NCBI GenBank assembly: GCA_040752215.1
Contig: JBFMEX010000069.1
Span: 26,751-90,750 of the forward strand
Source of the DNA: JBFMEX01 sp040752215
GTDB taxonomy: Bacteria > Pseudomonadota > Alphaproteobacteria > Rhizobiales > Hyphomicrobiaceae
DNA length: 64,000 nt
Direction: 5' to 3'
Shown here: positions 54,697-64,000 of the stretch, in pieces
Numbering within the stretch: position 1 is the stretch's first letter
Layout of the letters: each line of letters begins with the position of its first letter
Notes under the pieces: generated by a model
The model's database searches: none
Seen by the model: only the letters and a program-made list of their open reading frames with translations
Told to the model about the DNA's origin: nothing
Made by a program: the position numbers and the translations under genes

Positions 54697-55695
54697 TCAC
54701 ACCGCCAGCACGATCTTGCCGATATGCGCGCCGCTTTCCATGCGGGCATGGGCGGCGGCGGCGTCGCGGAGCGGGAAGGTCCGGTCGATGACGATTTTGA
54801 TCTTGCCGGCAGCGACGAGCGGCAACGCCGTTGCCTCGACCGCACGCGCGATGGCGCCCTTGACTGCCGTCGGTCGGATGCGCAGCGTCGAGCCGGTCAG
54901 CGTCAGGCGCTTCAGCATCACCCGCATCATGTCGACCTGCACCTTCGAGCCCTTTTGGAAGGCGATATTGACGAGGCGGCCGTCGTCGGCGAGTGCACGA
55001 ATGTTGCGGTCGACGTAGTCGCCGCCGACCATGTCGAGGATCACGTCGACTCCGCGGCCCTCGGTCGCCGCCTTGACCGCCTCGCCGAAGTCCTCGGCTC
55101 TGTAGTCGACGGCAACGTCGGCGCCGAGCGCGCGGGCGGCCTCGCACTTCTCCGCCGAGCCCACGGTCGTGATCACGCGCGCGCCGAGCGCTCGCGCGAG
55201 CTGGATCGCGGTGACGCCGATGCCCGAAGTGCCGCCGTGCACGAGCAGCCACTCGCCGCTCTTCAAGGCACCGCGCTCGAAGACGTTGTGCCAGACGGTG
55301 AAGAACGTCTCCGGTATCGCCGCCGCCTCGGCGAGCGTCAGGCCGGAGGGCACCGGCAGGCAGGCCGGCTCCTCGGCGAGGCAGTAGGCGGCGTAGCCGC
55401 CGCCGTTGACAAGCGCCATCACCTGGTCGCCGACGGCGAAGCGCGTGGCTCCGGGACCGGCGGCGGCAATCCGGCCGGCGACCTCGAGGCCCGGGATCTC
55501 GGAGTGGCCTTTCGGCGCCGGATAGAGGCCCTGCCGCTGCAGCACGTCGGGCCGATTGACGCCGGCGAATGCGACCGCGATCAGCACCTGTCCCGGCCCC
55601 GGCTCGGGTCTCGCGATCTCGCGCGGCACCAGCACCTCGGGCCCGCCCTTGCCGTCGATGGCAATGGCGGTCATGGTGGCGGGAAGCGGGCTCAT
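54697..55695 (-). CDS. NAD(P)H quinone oxidoreductase, PIG3/zeta-crystallin family
   Basis: Medium-chain dehydrogenase/reductase without structural zinc, 332 residues. ATG 55695 has GAGGA 8 bases upstream; ATG 55674 (MTAIAIDGKGGPEVL) is an alternative giving the classical family start. AVAFAGVNRPDVLQRQGLYP and GHSEIPGLEVAGRIAAAGPG are PIG3 hallmarks. The NADPH site is LLVHGGTSGIGVTAIQLARA. It likely reduces quinones or other electrophiles. It is divergent from the DUF1192 gene, with about 100 bases between starts. Confidence 0.92.
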   Translation of the reverse strand: MSPLPATMTAIAIDGKGGPEVLVPREIARPEPGPGQVLIAVAFAGVNRPDVLQRQGLYPAPKGHSEIPGLEVAGRIAAAGPGATRFAVGDQVMALVNGGGYAAYCLAEEPACLPVPSGLTLAEAAAIPETFFTVWHNVFERGALKSGEWLLVHGGTSGIGVTAIQLARALGARVITTVGSAEKCEAARALGADVAVDYRAEDFGEAVKAATEGRGVDVILDMVGGDYVDRNIRALADDGRLVNIAFQKGSKVQVDMMRVMLKRLTLTGSTLRIRPTAVKGAIARAVEATALPLVAAGKIKIVIDRTFPLRDAAAAHARMESGAHIGKIVLAV

Positions 55696-55798
55696 GTCGG
55701 TGTCCTCGTCGGCGGTCGCAATGGCACCGGCAGAGATGCCCGAGACGGCGGCGGGAGACAAGCCGCCCGCGCATCGGCCGGCAATCAAGGAGCATGGC

Positions 55799-55987
55799 AT
55801 GGACTGGGACGATGTCAGGCCGGCGCCGAAGAAGGCGGTGACGGTCGGTGAGGATCTGTCGGCGCTCTCGATCGGCGAGCTCGACGAGCGCATCGCCGCG
55901 CTGGAGACGGAGATCGCCCGTGTCCGCGCCGAGATCGCGCGCAAGCGCGCCCATGAGAGTGCTGCCGCCTCGCTCTTCAAGCGCTAA
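55799..55987 (+). CDS. DUF1192 family small protein
   Basis: A 62-residue protein from ATG 55799 with AAGGAG upstream; another ATG at 55794 is out of frame. A short acidic head (MDWDDVRPAPKKAVTVGEDL) leads to LSIGELDERIAALETEIARV, a coiled-coil segment, and a tail SLFKR. This is the DUF1192 pattern, widespread in alphaproteobacteria and without known function. Confidence 0.85.
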   Translation: MDWDDVRPAPKKAVTVGEDLSALSIGELDERIAALETEIARVRAEIARKRAHESAAASLFKR

Positions 55988-56119
55988 CGAAGCATTGCCG
56001 TCGCGCCAGGAATTGGTGCGGTCACGGCGCGGCCCGCGACCAGCGGCCAGATGTTGCGCTCGCTACAATCGTGAAGGCGCACGCGGCCAGCGCGCGATGC
56101 CCCTTAAGCGTTCATTAGC

Positions 56120-56239
56120 GAAGCAGGCGTAGTGTCGCTCGCATCCAGACACCTGGATCCTGAGTGGGACCTGTCCACTCTGTTTTGACGCCTCCCTGTT
56201 TTCGACTTTCGAGCCGCTCATCCGAGCGGCTCTTTTTTT
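56120..56239 (+). ncRNA. Candidate small RNA ending in a strong terminator
   Basis: The 220-base gap before 56211 has no gene, yet ends in a strong terminator not placed behind any plus-strand gene closer than DUF1192. Upstream of it are a 6-bp hairpin (GAGTGG and CCACTC, 56162-56180) and a pyrimidine-rich single-stranded stretch TTTTGACGCCTCCCTGTTTT. A CCUCCC motif next to such a terminator is typical of alphaproteobacterial trans-acting sRNAs that pair with ribosome binding sites. The 5' end is a guess. Confidence 0.45.
56211..56239 (+). terminator. Rho-independent terminator
   Basis: GAGCCGCTC and GAGCGGCTC form a perfect 9-bp stem with loop ATCC, followed by seven Ts. It would end a plus-strand transcript: the DUF1192 mRNA or the candidate small RNA just upstream. 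Confidence 0.9.
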
Positions 56240-56359
56240 GCATCGTCCACAGCAGCCTTCGCCGATGCCCCGATTTGGGCCTTCTTGTTAACTATGGCCT
56301 TCTACAGTCACCGGGTGTACAGGGTTATTGGAGCGTAGCAGTCTGTGTCACGGCGTATC

Positions 56360-56914
56360 ATGACCGATCGAACGAGCGTGCAAGGTGGCGTTTCGGGAGG
56401 CGCGGCAACCGTCTCCTTCGGAGAGCGGTTCCAGGCTTCCGAGCAGTTCGATTCCGTGTTCAAGGAGGGTATGGCGCTGGTCGAGCGCACCGCCTCCTAT
56501 CTCGATGGCGTCGGGCGTCGCGAGGCCAAGGGCCTGAAGCCGCCGACCAATGTCCTCTATGCAACCGAAAGCATGCGCCTGACGACACGGCTCCTGGACT
56601 TGGCCTCCTGGCTGCTGATCCGCCGCGCGCTCAAGGAGGGCGACATCACGCCCGAGGAGGCAGCCAAGAAGCGCCAGCGCGTCAAGCTGCAGAGCCTCGG
56701 CCGGCCGTCGCACATCAAGGGCTTCGCCGAGCTGCCGGACGGCCTGCGCGATCTCATCACCCAGAGCTTCGCACTTCACGACCGCATCGTGCAGCTCGAC
56801 CGCGCGATGACCGTGCGCGTCGAGGAGGAGGCGGCCCCGCGCGCCGCCAATCCGGTCGGCCAGCAGATGAGCCTGCTGGAGCAGGCCTTCAAGCCACGCC
56901 TCGTGCGCGGCTGA
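56360..56914 (+). CDS. rcdA: RcdA-family protein (DUF1465), CtrA-degradation adaptor
   Basis: A helical protein of 184 residues. In Caulobacter, RcdA is an adaptor in the ClpXP pathway that removes the cell-cycle regulator CtrA. Landmarks: RFQASEQFDSVFKEGMALVE, RTASYLDGVGRREAKGLKPP, YATESMRLTTRLLDLASWLL, and HIKGFAELPDGLRDLITQSF. ATG 56360 is my choice; GTG 56345 is in frame, and neither has a clear ribosome binding site. The presence of rcdA suggests CtrA-type cell-cycle control in this organism. Confidence 0.85.
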   Translation: MTDRTSVQGGVSGGAATVSFGERFQASEQFDSVFKEGMALVERTASYLDGVGRREAKGLKPPTNVLYATESMRLTTRLLDLASWLLIRRALKEGDITPEEAAKKRQRVKLQSLGRPSHIKGFAELPDGLRDLITQSFALHDRIVQLDRAMTVRVEEEAAPRAANPVGQQMSLLEQAFKPRLVRG

Positions 56915-56941
56915 GTTCGTCGATCACGCCACGAAGAGCCA

Positions 56942-56965
56942 AAGGCCCGGATCGCTCCGGGCCTT
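56942..56965. terminator. Bidirectional terminator between rcdA and rpmE
   Basis: AAGGCCCGGA and TCCGGGCCTT form a perfect 10-bp hairpin with a 4-base loop between two convergent genes, flanked by short A/T runs. It can serve both. Confidence 0.75.
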
Positions 56966-56997
56966 CGTGCATACGCTTGCCGCGCGCTGTGCAGCGC

Positions 56998-57222
56998 TCA
57001 GAAGAGGCCCTCGAACTTCTTCTTGAACCGCGACAGACGGCCGCCGCGGTCGGTCAGCTTCTGGTCGCCGCCGGTCCACGCCGGGTGGGTCGAAGGATCG
57101 ATATCGAGGTGCAGCTCGTCGCCCTCCTTGCCGTAGGTCGAGTAGGTGACGAACGAGGATCCGTCGGTCATGACGACCTTGATCTGGTGGTAGTCGGGGT
57201 GGCAATCGGCGTCTTTCTTCAT
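56998..57222 (-). CDS. rpmE: 50S ribosomal protein L31
   Basis: A 74-residue ribosomal protein. MKKDADCHPDYHQIKVVMTD and GKEGDELHLDIDPSTHPAWT are diagnostic. It has a single Cys and lacks the CxxC zinc pair, so it is of the zinc-free type usual in alphaproteobacteria. ATG 57222 follows GGGAG. It is divergent from the exporter gene. Confidence 0.96.
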   Translation of the reverse strand: MKKDADCHPDYHQIKVVMTDGSSFVTYSTYGKEGDELHLDIDPSTHPAWTGGDQKLTDRGGRLSRFKKKFEGLF

Positions 57223-57462
57223 GGTGTCGCTCCCGCGGCAATGGCCAGGGCCGAGGCGGGCACTCTGGCCCGCGGCGCTCGTCCGTTCTGTCCGGAAATC
57301 TCGAAGCCGCCTCTATAAGGGAGTTGCCGGCGCGTGGCAAGCCGCCGCCGGTCCCCGGCGGGGTCGTCGACGGCGTCGGCGGCGACCTGCCAAAGCCTTG
57401 AGGCGGCGGACGGATTGGGGCATGGTGCGGCCCGACCCGAAGCCTGAGCGAGAGCGAGACCC

Positions 57463-59292
<1,830 letters not shown>

Positions 59293-59417
59293 ACCGACGC
59301 CAGATCGCGCCCGGCCTCGTTCGACGGCGGGTGCTGCAACGTAACCCTCGGCCGAGCCGGCGGTTGAATGCGCCTGCCGATTGCGCGATGATTAGGCAAT
59401 GCAATGAGGCCATTGCC

Positions 59418-60554
59418 ATGTCCAAGCGTATCGTCCTCACAGTCGCCGGGCTGACGCTGCTGGGCGTCGGAGCCGGCGCAGTCTCCTACGTCAACGGCTG
59501 GCTCGGACCGACCGCGAGGCTAGAGTCCCGGGCCACGCCGGAGGAAGCCGTCCGCAAAGCGCTGGCCAAAGCGTCCGAGACCGCGGCCTCGCTTCTCGGA
59601 GCGGAAACGCCCGCGCGACCTGCGGCGGAAGGCGCCAAGGCCAGCGCGCCGTTCGACGTCGCCCGCATTAATCCCGACGGCACGTCGGTCATCGCCGGTC
59701 GCGCCGCGCCGAATGCCCGCCTGACCGTGCTCGCCGACGGCGAGTCGATCGCCAGCGTGAGCGCCGACGACAACGGCGAGTGGGTCGTGGTCACCGACCA
59801 CAAGTTCAAGAGCCGCGATCCCGAGCTGCGCATCGCTGCCGCCGGCAGCATGCCCGATCCGAGACCGAAAGCGGAGCCGCCTCGCGTGGCGGCGCGCGAC
59901 GAGCCGCCGCCATCGCCGGGCGTACGCGCGATCACCTCGCAGATGATGGCCACCCTCGAGCACATGGTCGAGTCGGCCAAGCAGGAGCGCGCCGCTTCGA
60001 CCGCCGCGCCGGCCGGAACGGTGGCGGAGGGCGCGCCCACCCGCGCGCCGCCTCCGCCGACAACCGCCCCGCCGGCCTCTCCCGTCGACCAGCCGGCCAA
60101 GCCGTCGCCCTCGCCGGCGCCGACCCGGATCGCGGCCGCGGAGACATCCCCGGCGGTGGCCGCCGGAACCTCGTTCGCGAGTGCCGACGAGCCGGCCAAG
60201 GTGCCGGCCGCGATCCCGATCCCGGTGCTGTTCGTCTACAACGAGGCCGTATTCACCGAGGAAGGAAAGCGTGCGGCCGGGCTGCTGCTCGAGTATCTGA
60301 AGCTGAAACGGCTCGACGTGGTGACCCTGTCGGGTCATGCCGACGAGCGCGGCTCGGAGCGGTTCAACCTCGATCTCTCGCGCGAGCGACTGGCGACCGT
60401 GGCTTCGTTCCTGAAGTCGGGCGGATACGCCGGAGCGCTGAGGCTGGAGCCGCGCGGCGAGAGCGAGCCGTTCACCGGCGTCGACCGCACACTCTTCGAC
60501 CGCGAGGAGCTCTATCAGCTCGACCGCCGAGTGGAGCTGCGGTTCGTCAACTAG
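59418..60554 (+). CDS. OmpA-domain protein with Ig-like segment and Pro/Ala linker
   Basis: Envelope protein of 378 residues. ATG 59418 has TGAGG upstream. One N-terminal hydrophobic segment (VLTVAGLTLLGVGAGAVSYV) is followed by a small beta domain (FDVARINPDGTSVIAGRAAP, NARLTVLADGESIASVSADD). A long Pro/Ala/Thr linker follows. The C-terminal OmpA domain (LSGHADERGSERFNLDLSRE, RRVELRFVN) would bind peptidoglycan. Similar proteins in Rhizobiales carry LysM domains; I see none here. Confidence 0.82.
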   Translation: MSKRIVLTVAGLTLLGVGAGAVSYVNGWLGPTARLESRATPEEAVRKALAKASETAASLLGAETPARPAAEGAKASAPFDVARINPDGTSVIAGRAAPNARLTVLADGESIASVSADDNGEWVVVTDHKFKSRDPELRIAAAGSMPDPRPKAEPPRVAARDEPPPSPGVRAITSQMMATLEHMVESAKQERAASTAAPAGTVAEGAPTRAPPPPTTAPPASPVDQPAKPSPSPAPTRIAAAETSPAVAAGTSFASADEPAKVPAAIPIPVLFVYNEAVFTEEGKRAAGLLLEYLKLKRLDVVTLSGHADERGSERFNLDLSRERLATVASFLKSGGYAGALRLEPRGESEPFTGVDRTLFDREELYQLDRRVELRFVN

Positions 60555-60696
60555 CCGCCTGGATCCCGACCAAGGTCCATGCTCGCGACGGGCTCGCCGT
60601 CCTGGGGGATGGGTGCTGCCGGCGGCCGGGAGGCGCCCGGCGATCCTGCTCCGCCAAGTGGTGCGAATGTCTCGTAAGCGCCCGCGTGAGGCAGGC

Positions 60697-61725
60697 CTAT
60701 CGATTGGTGAGCTTCAGCTCGATACGCCGGTTCTTGCTCAGCGAGTCCTCGTCGGTGCCCTTCTCGAGCGGAGCGAACTCGCCGTGTCCGGCGGCGACGA
60801 CGCGCTTGGCCGGCACGCCGCGCGACGTGAGGTAGCGCACGACCGAGATCGCGCGCGCCGTCGACAGCTCCCAATTGGAGGGAAACTGTGCGCTGGCGAT
60901 CGGGCGGATGTCGGTGTGGCCGTCGACCTGCAGCGCCCAGTCGATCTCCTTCGGGATCTGCCGCTCCAGCTCGACGATGGCGGCCGCGAGCTGATCCATC
61001 GCGGCGAGGCCTTCGGGCGTCATATGCGCCTGGCCGGAGGGGAACAGCACCTCGGACTGGAACACGAACCGGTCGCCGACGACGCGGATGTCCTTGCGGT
61101 CCTTCAGCAGCTCGCGCAGGCGGCCGAAGAAGTCGGAGCGATAGCGCTGCAACTCCTGCACCTGGCGGGCCAGCGCCGCGTTGAGACGCGAGCCGAGGTC
61201 CTTGATCCGGTCCTGCGCCTCCTTGTCCTTCTGCTCGCTCGCCTCCAGCGCCTCGTTCAGGGCGGCGATCTGGCGGCGCAATGCCAGCAACTGCTGATTC
61301 AGGAGGTCGACCTTGGCCAGCGCCTCGTTGGAGACCTCCTTCTGCTTCTCCAGGTCGCTCTCGAGCGAGGAGATGCGGGCGCTCGCAGTTTTCGCGCGCT
61401 CGTCGCCGGTGAGCGCGAAGCCCGAGAGCTTTGCATTCTCCTCGCGGAGCGAGGACAGCGTCGCCTGCAGCGAGGCGATCTCGTCCTCGCTCGCCTTGCC
61501 CTTGCCCTTCTCCAGCGCCAGCAGGTTGGTCAGCTCCGCGATCTGGCGGTTGAGGCGCTTCAAGGCGGTGTCCTTGCCGCTCGCCTCCTGGCTGGCGAAA
61601 TACTGCGCCAGCATGAAGATCGACATCAGGAACGTGACGACCAGCAAGAGCGTCGAGAGCACGTCGACGAAGCCCGGCCAGTACTCGCCGTAGTCGCCCC
61701 CACGCCGTGTGCGGCCGCCGGCCAT
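60697..61725 (-). CDS. MotB-like protein with coiled coil and OmpA peptidoglycan-binding domain
   Basis: A 342-residue protein. An N-terminal membrane helix follows GEYWPGFVDVLSTLLLVVTF; the Asp in FVDVLST matches the proton-carrying position of MotB/TolR. A long coiled coil (about residues 50-190) and an OmpA domain (LQVDGHTDIRPIASAQFPSN, SKNRRIELKLT) follow. With the next gene it resembles MotAB/ExbBD-type stator pairs, but the long coiled coil is unlike flagellar MotB. A trans-envelope energy-coupling role is inferred. Confidence 0.87.
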   Translation of the reverse strand: MAGGRTRRGGDYGEYWPGFVDVLSTLLLVVTFLMSIFMLAQYFASQEASGKDTALKRLNRQIAELTNLLALEKGKGKASEDEIASLQATLSSLREENAKLSGFALTGDERAKTASARISSLESDLEKQKEVSNEALAKVDLLNQQLLALRRQIAALNEALEASEQKDKEAQDRIKDLGSRLNAALARQVQELQRYRSDFFGRLRELLKDRKDIRVVGDRFVFQSEVLFPSGQAHMTPEGLAAMDQLAAAIVELERQIPKEIDWALQVDGHTDIRPIASAQFPSNWELSTARAISVVRYLTSRGVPAKRVVAAGHGEFAPLEKGTDEDSLSKNRRIELKLTNR

Positions 61726-61726
61726 C

Positions 61727-62764
61727 TCAGCTCCCGTGGCGCTGGAGGTTGTTGGCCAGGTCCTTCAGGACGTGCGCCACCTCGGCGCTCTGCGACGCCT
61801 GCTCGTCGATCCACTCGCGCACCACCTTCTGCTCGGCGCGCATCTGGTTGATGATCTGGTTGACGCCCTGCGCCAGCTCGCGGACGGAATCGCCGCCTCC
61901 CGGCGTGCCCGGGGCGCCGGTCGCGGCGAGGCGGATGTTGAGCTCCTCGATCGCCCGCTGCACGTCGTAGAGCACGGCGGCGAGATGGCGGTTGATCTGG
62001 TCGCTGGTGGCGTCGCTGCCCGGCGTCAGCTCGGTGATGCCCGAGAGCCATTCCTCGAGCTCGTTGTAGAACCGGTTGTGGGCGTGGCTCGCCTGCAGCT
62101 CGAGAAATCCGAGCACCAGCGAGCCGGCAAGTCCGAACAGCGACGACGAGAACGCGGTGCCCATGCCCTTGAGCGGCGCGGCGAGATTGTTCTTGAGGTC
62201 GTCGAACAGGTTGACCGTGTCCGAGCCGCTCGTGTCGATGGTGCCGATCGCCTTGCCGACGGAGGAAATCGTCTCCAAGAGCCCCCAGAAGGTTCCGAGC
62301 AGGCCGAGGAACACCAGGAGCCCGACCAGATAGCGTCCCGTATCGCGCGCCTCGTCCAGACGAGAGGAGATCGAATCCATGATCGAGCGCATCGACGTCG
62401 TCGACAGCGACAGCGTGCCGGTGCGGTCGCGCAACATGGTCGCCATCGGCAGCAGGAGGCGCGGCTGGTGGGTGATCGAGAGGCCCGGATCGGCGATCCG
62501 GAACGCGTTGACCCAGCGGATCTCGGGATAGAGCCGCACCACTTGACGGAACGAGTAGAGAATGCCGAACGCCAGCACGCCGATGATCAGCCCGTTGAGG
62601 CCCGGATTGGTCTTCAGTGCCGAGAGCAGCTGCTCGTGGAGGATCGCGCCGAGGAACACGACCAGCGTCAGGAAGATGAGCATGCGCAGCAGGAACACGC
62701 CGGGCGGCGTCAGGGTGCGGTGGAACGGGGTCAGGTCCCGGTCGCTGCTGCGCTTCCTCGCCAT
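61727..62764 (-). CDS. MotA/TolQ/ExbB-like proton channel protein
   Basis: A 345-residue membrane protein from ATG 62764 (GAGGAAGAG upstream). Four hydrophobic segments include VFLLRMLIFLTLVVFLGAIL and LVGLLVFLGLLGTFWGLLET; the latter, with GMGTAFSSSLFGLAGSLVLG, is the TolQ/MotA channel signature. The C-terminal 100 residues are helical and soluble. It ends 1 base before the MotB-like start, so they form a two-gene operon. No flagellar gene is near. Confidence 0.87.
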   Translation of the reverse strand: MARKRSSDRDLTPFHRTLTPPGVFLLRMLIFLTLVVFLGAILHEQLLSALKTNPGLNGLIIGVLAFGILYSFRQVVRLYPEIRWVNAFRIADPGLSITHQPRLLLPMATMLRDRTGTLSLSTTSMRSIMDSISSRLDEARDTGRYLVGLLVFLGLLGTFWGLLETISSVGKAIGTIDTSGSDTVNLFDDLKNNLAAPLKGMGTAFSSSLFGLAGSLVLGFLELQASHAHNRFYNELEEWLSGITELTPGSDATSDQINRHLAAVLYDVQRAIEELNIRLAATGAPGTPGGGDSVRELAQGVNQIINQMRAEQKVVREWIDEQASQSAEVAHVLKDLANNLQRHGS

Positions 62765-62882
62765 CTCTTCCTCGGGTCTGCCCTGCACGCCGCCGTCCGG
62801 TCGGGAAGCTTAGCCTACCCTCATGGCAGCGCAAACCGGCAACATCGTGCCGATGATCAGCCCGTGGCTCCGGCCCGGATCT

Positions 62883-63686
62883 TCACGCCGGGCTTGGCAC
62901 CCCATGCAGCAGCCCCAGCAGCCCCTTGTGCACGTTTGCGTTGGCGGCGAGGATGTTACCCTTCTCGAGCATCTTGTCGCCGCCGTCGAGGTCGCTGACG
63001 ATGCCGCCGGCCTCGCGGACGATGACGATGCCGGCCGCCATGTCCCAAGGCTGGATGCCGGCCTCCCAGTAGGCGTCGAAGCGCCCGGCCGCGACCCAGG
63101 CGAGATCGACCGAGGCGGACCCGGTGCGGCGGATGCCGGCGACCTCGCCCATCACCGTGCGCGCCTCGTCGATGAAGCGCGTGTGGCCGGGGCGGCCGCG
63201 GTGCGGGACTCCGGTCACGACCACCGTGTCGGCAAGCGTCTTGCGCGCGGCGACGCGTAGCCGGCGGCGGTCATTGAGGTAGGCGCCCTTGCCCTTCTCG
63301 GCGGCATAGAGCTCGTCGAGGATCGGATTGTAGATCAGGCCGGCCACCAGCTGTCCCTCGCGCTCCAGCCCGATCGAGATCGAGAACAGCGGGATGCCGT
63401 GCAGGAAGTTGGTGGTTCCGTCGAGCGGATCGACGATCCAGCGGTGGCTCTTGTCGGCGCCGTCGACCTCGCCGCGCTCTTCCATGAGGAATGCATAGTC
63501 GGGGCGCGCCCGGCTGAGCTCGCGATAGAGGATCTCCTCGGCGCGGTGGTCGGCGGCGGTGACGAAGTTCGACGGTCCCTTGACCGACACCTGCAGCTGC
63601 TCGACCTCGCCGAAATCGCGCGCGAGGCTGCGCCCCGCCTTGCGCGCGGCGGCGACCATCACGTTCATCAGGGCGGAGGCGGGCAT
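62883..63686 (-). CDS. Inositol monophosphatase family protein (SuhB-like)
   Basis: Mg-dependent phosphatase of 267 residues from ATG 63686. Metal motifs: EERG in YAFLMEERGEVDGADKS, WIVDPLDGTTNFLHGIPLFS, and the C-terminal AGIQPWDMAAGIVIVREAGG. Likely an inositol-1-phosphatase or SuhB orthologue, which also has a role in rRNA transcription in E. coli. Some relatives act on other sugar or nucleotide phosphates. Confidence 0.9.
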   Translation of the reverse strand: MPASALMNVMVAAARKAGRSLARDFGEVEQLQVSVKGPSNFVTAADHRAEEILYRELSRARPDYAFLMEERGEVDGADKSHRWIVDPLDGTTNFLHGIPLFSISIGLEREGQLVAGLIYNPILDELYAAEKGKGAYLNDRRRLRVAARKTLADTVVVTGVPHRGRPGHTRFIDEARTVMGEVAGIRRTGSASVDLAWVAAGRFDAYWEAGIQPWDMAAGIVIVREAGGIVSDLDGGDKMLEKGNILAANANVHKGLLGLLHGVPSPA

Positions 63687-63795
63687 CGGATCTCGCGGGT
63701 TGAGGAGTAGGGCGCGCACGCCGGCTCGGCGACACCACGGCCGGGCATCGACTATCGCCTTCGAGGCGGGGATGCAAGGCAGCCGGGGCGGCGTG

Positions 63796-64000
63796 CTATT
63801 CGTTCACCGCCTTGGCGCGGGCGGGTTTCCGCATGAATGCCGGCACATTGTCGGCCGCGAAGCCTTTGCCTGCGCCACTGGCGGGACCCGCATCGCCACC
63901 ACGGCGCGGCGGCTTGCCCCCTTCCTGCCGCTGCGGCTTCTCGGCCATGCGCGGCTCGCCCTTGCGCTCGCCCTCGGCGTGCGGGCGGGCCTGATGCTCG
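63796..64000 (-). CDS. DUF4167 family protein, C-terminal part (runs off the window)
   Basis: Only the last 67 codons are inside the window. The sequence is charged and low-complexity (GERKGEPRMAEKPQRQEGGK) and ends KGFAADNVPAFMRKPARAKA, close to the C-terminal signature of DUF4167 proteins. These carry a short N-terminal helical domain and a long disordered tail; their function is unknown. A short relative of the N-terminal domain is at 44.0-44.3 kb. Confidence 0.75.
   Translation of the reverse strand, partial: EHQARPHAEGERKGEPRMAEKPQRQEGGKPPRRGGDAGPASGAGKGFAADNVPAFMRKPARAKAVNE

Overview
The window is high-GC alphaproteobacterial chromosome, most likely Hyphomicrobiales (Rhizobiales). The evidence is rcdA (DUF1465), DUF1192, DUF4167, DUF992, DUF2939 and DUF6476 proteins, an rluD-rpoH neighbourhood, groESL behind a CIRCE element, and nadABC behind an NrtR-type NUDIX regulator. 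I cannot name the genus. Nearly all of it is ordinary core chromosome, densely coded, with strong GC bias at third codon positions. That bias makes many long antisense open frames, which I left out.

Layout. 1-4.6 kb: RND efflux adaptor and pump behind a possible TetR-type operator. 4.9-9.8 kb: an envelope/secretion cluster (DUF992 protein, patatin lipoprotein, amino-acid-binding protein, L,D-transpeptidase, small exported protein). 9.9-11.6 kb: membrane protein plus HlyD-like adaptor. 12-15.8 kb: rpoH, rluD and small membrane proteins. 16.05 kb: tRNA-Glu(CTC). 16.1-23.7 kb: a genomic island in the 3' end of that tRNA. 23.9-24.7 kb: a two-gene HEPN module. 24.8-35.9 kb: CoA-transferase, nadC-nadB-nadA with NrtR, HD hydrolase, tag, ygfZ, pyrC. 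36-39 kb: a DevBCA/MacAB-like export operon. 39-47.4 kb: second L,D-transpeptidase, DUF2939, recQ, cold-shock protein, solitary lpxD and several small proteins. 47.7-49.8 kb: groES - small membrane ORF - groEL. 50-56 kb: ppk2, two CBS proteins, SDR-like protein, aminotransferase, quinone oxidoreductase, DUF1192. 56.1-64 kb: candidate small RNA, rcdA, rpmE, MsbA-like exporter, OmpA-type protein, MotA/MotB-like pair, inositol-monophosphatase-family enzyme, and the end of a DUF4167 protein.

The accessory part is the island. It carries a P4-type integrase next to the tRNA, an excisionase-like HTH protein, small uncharacterised proteins, an AAA_25 (RepA-like) ATPase, a TubC_N-domain protein, and a cargo gene for an exported protein. 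A 14-bp repeat of the tRNA 3' end bounds it. It has DNA-level structure that its genes do not explain: two hairpins directly before the ATPase start, a set of 9-bp direct and inverted repeats inside the ATPase 3' end, a cluster of CCGTACCAGT 10-mers, and a diverged repeat of about 90 bp on both sides of the cargo gene. I infer a small integrative, satellite-like element with its own replication module. I see no relaxase or capsid genes.

Other points worth attention: a 47-codon ORF for a single-pass membrane protein between groES and groEL; a HEPN protein (Rx6H motif) translationally coupled to an unfamiliar partner; a near-perfect palindrome at the nadA promoter; and a DUF2939 protein with three internal repeats.
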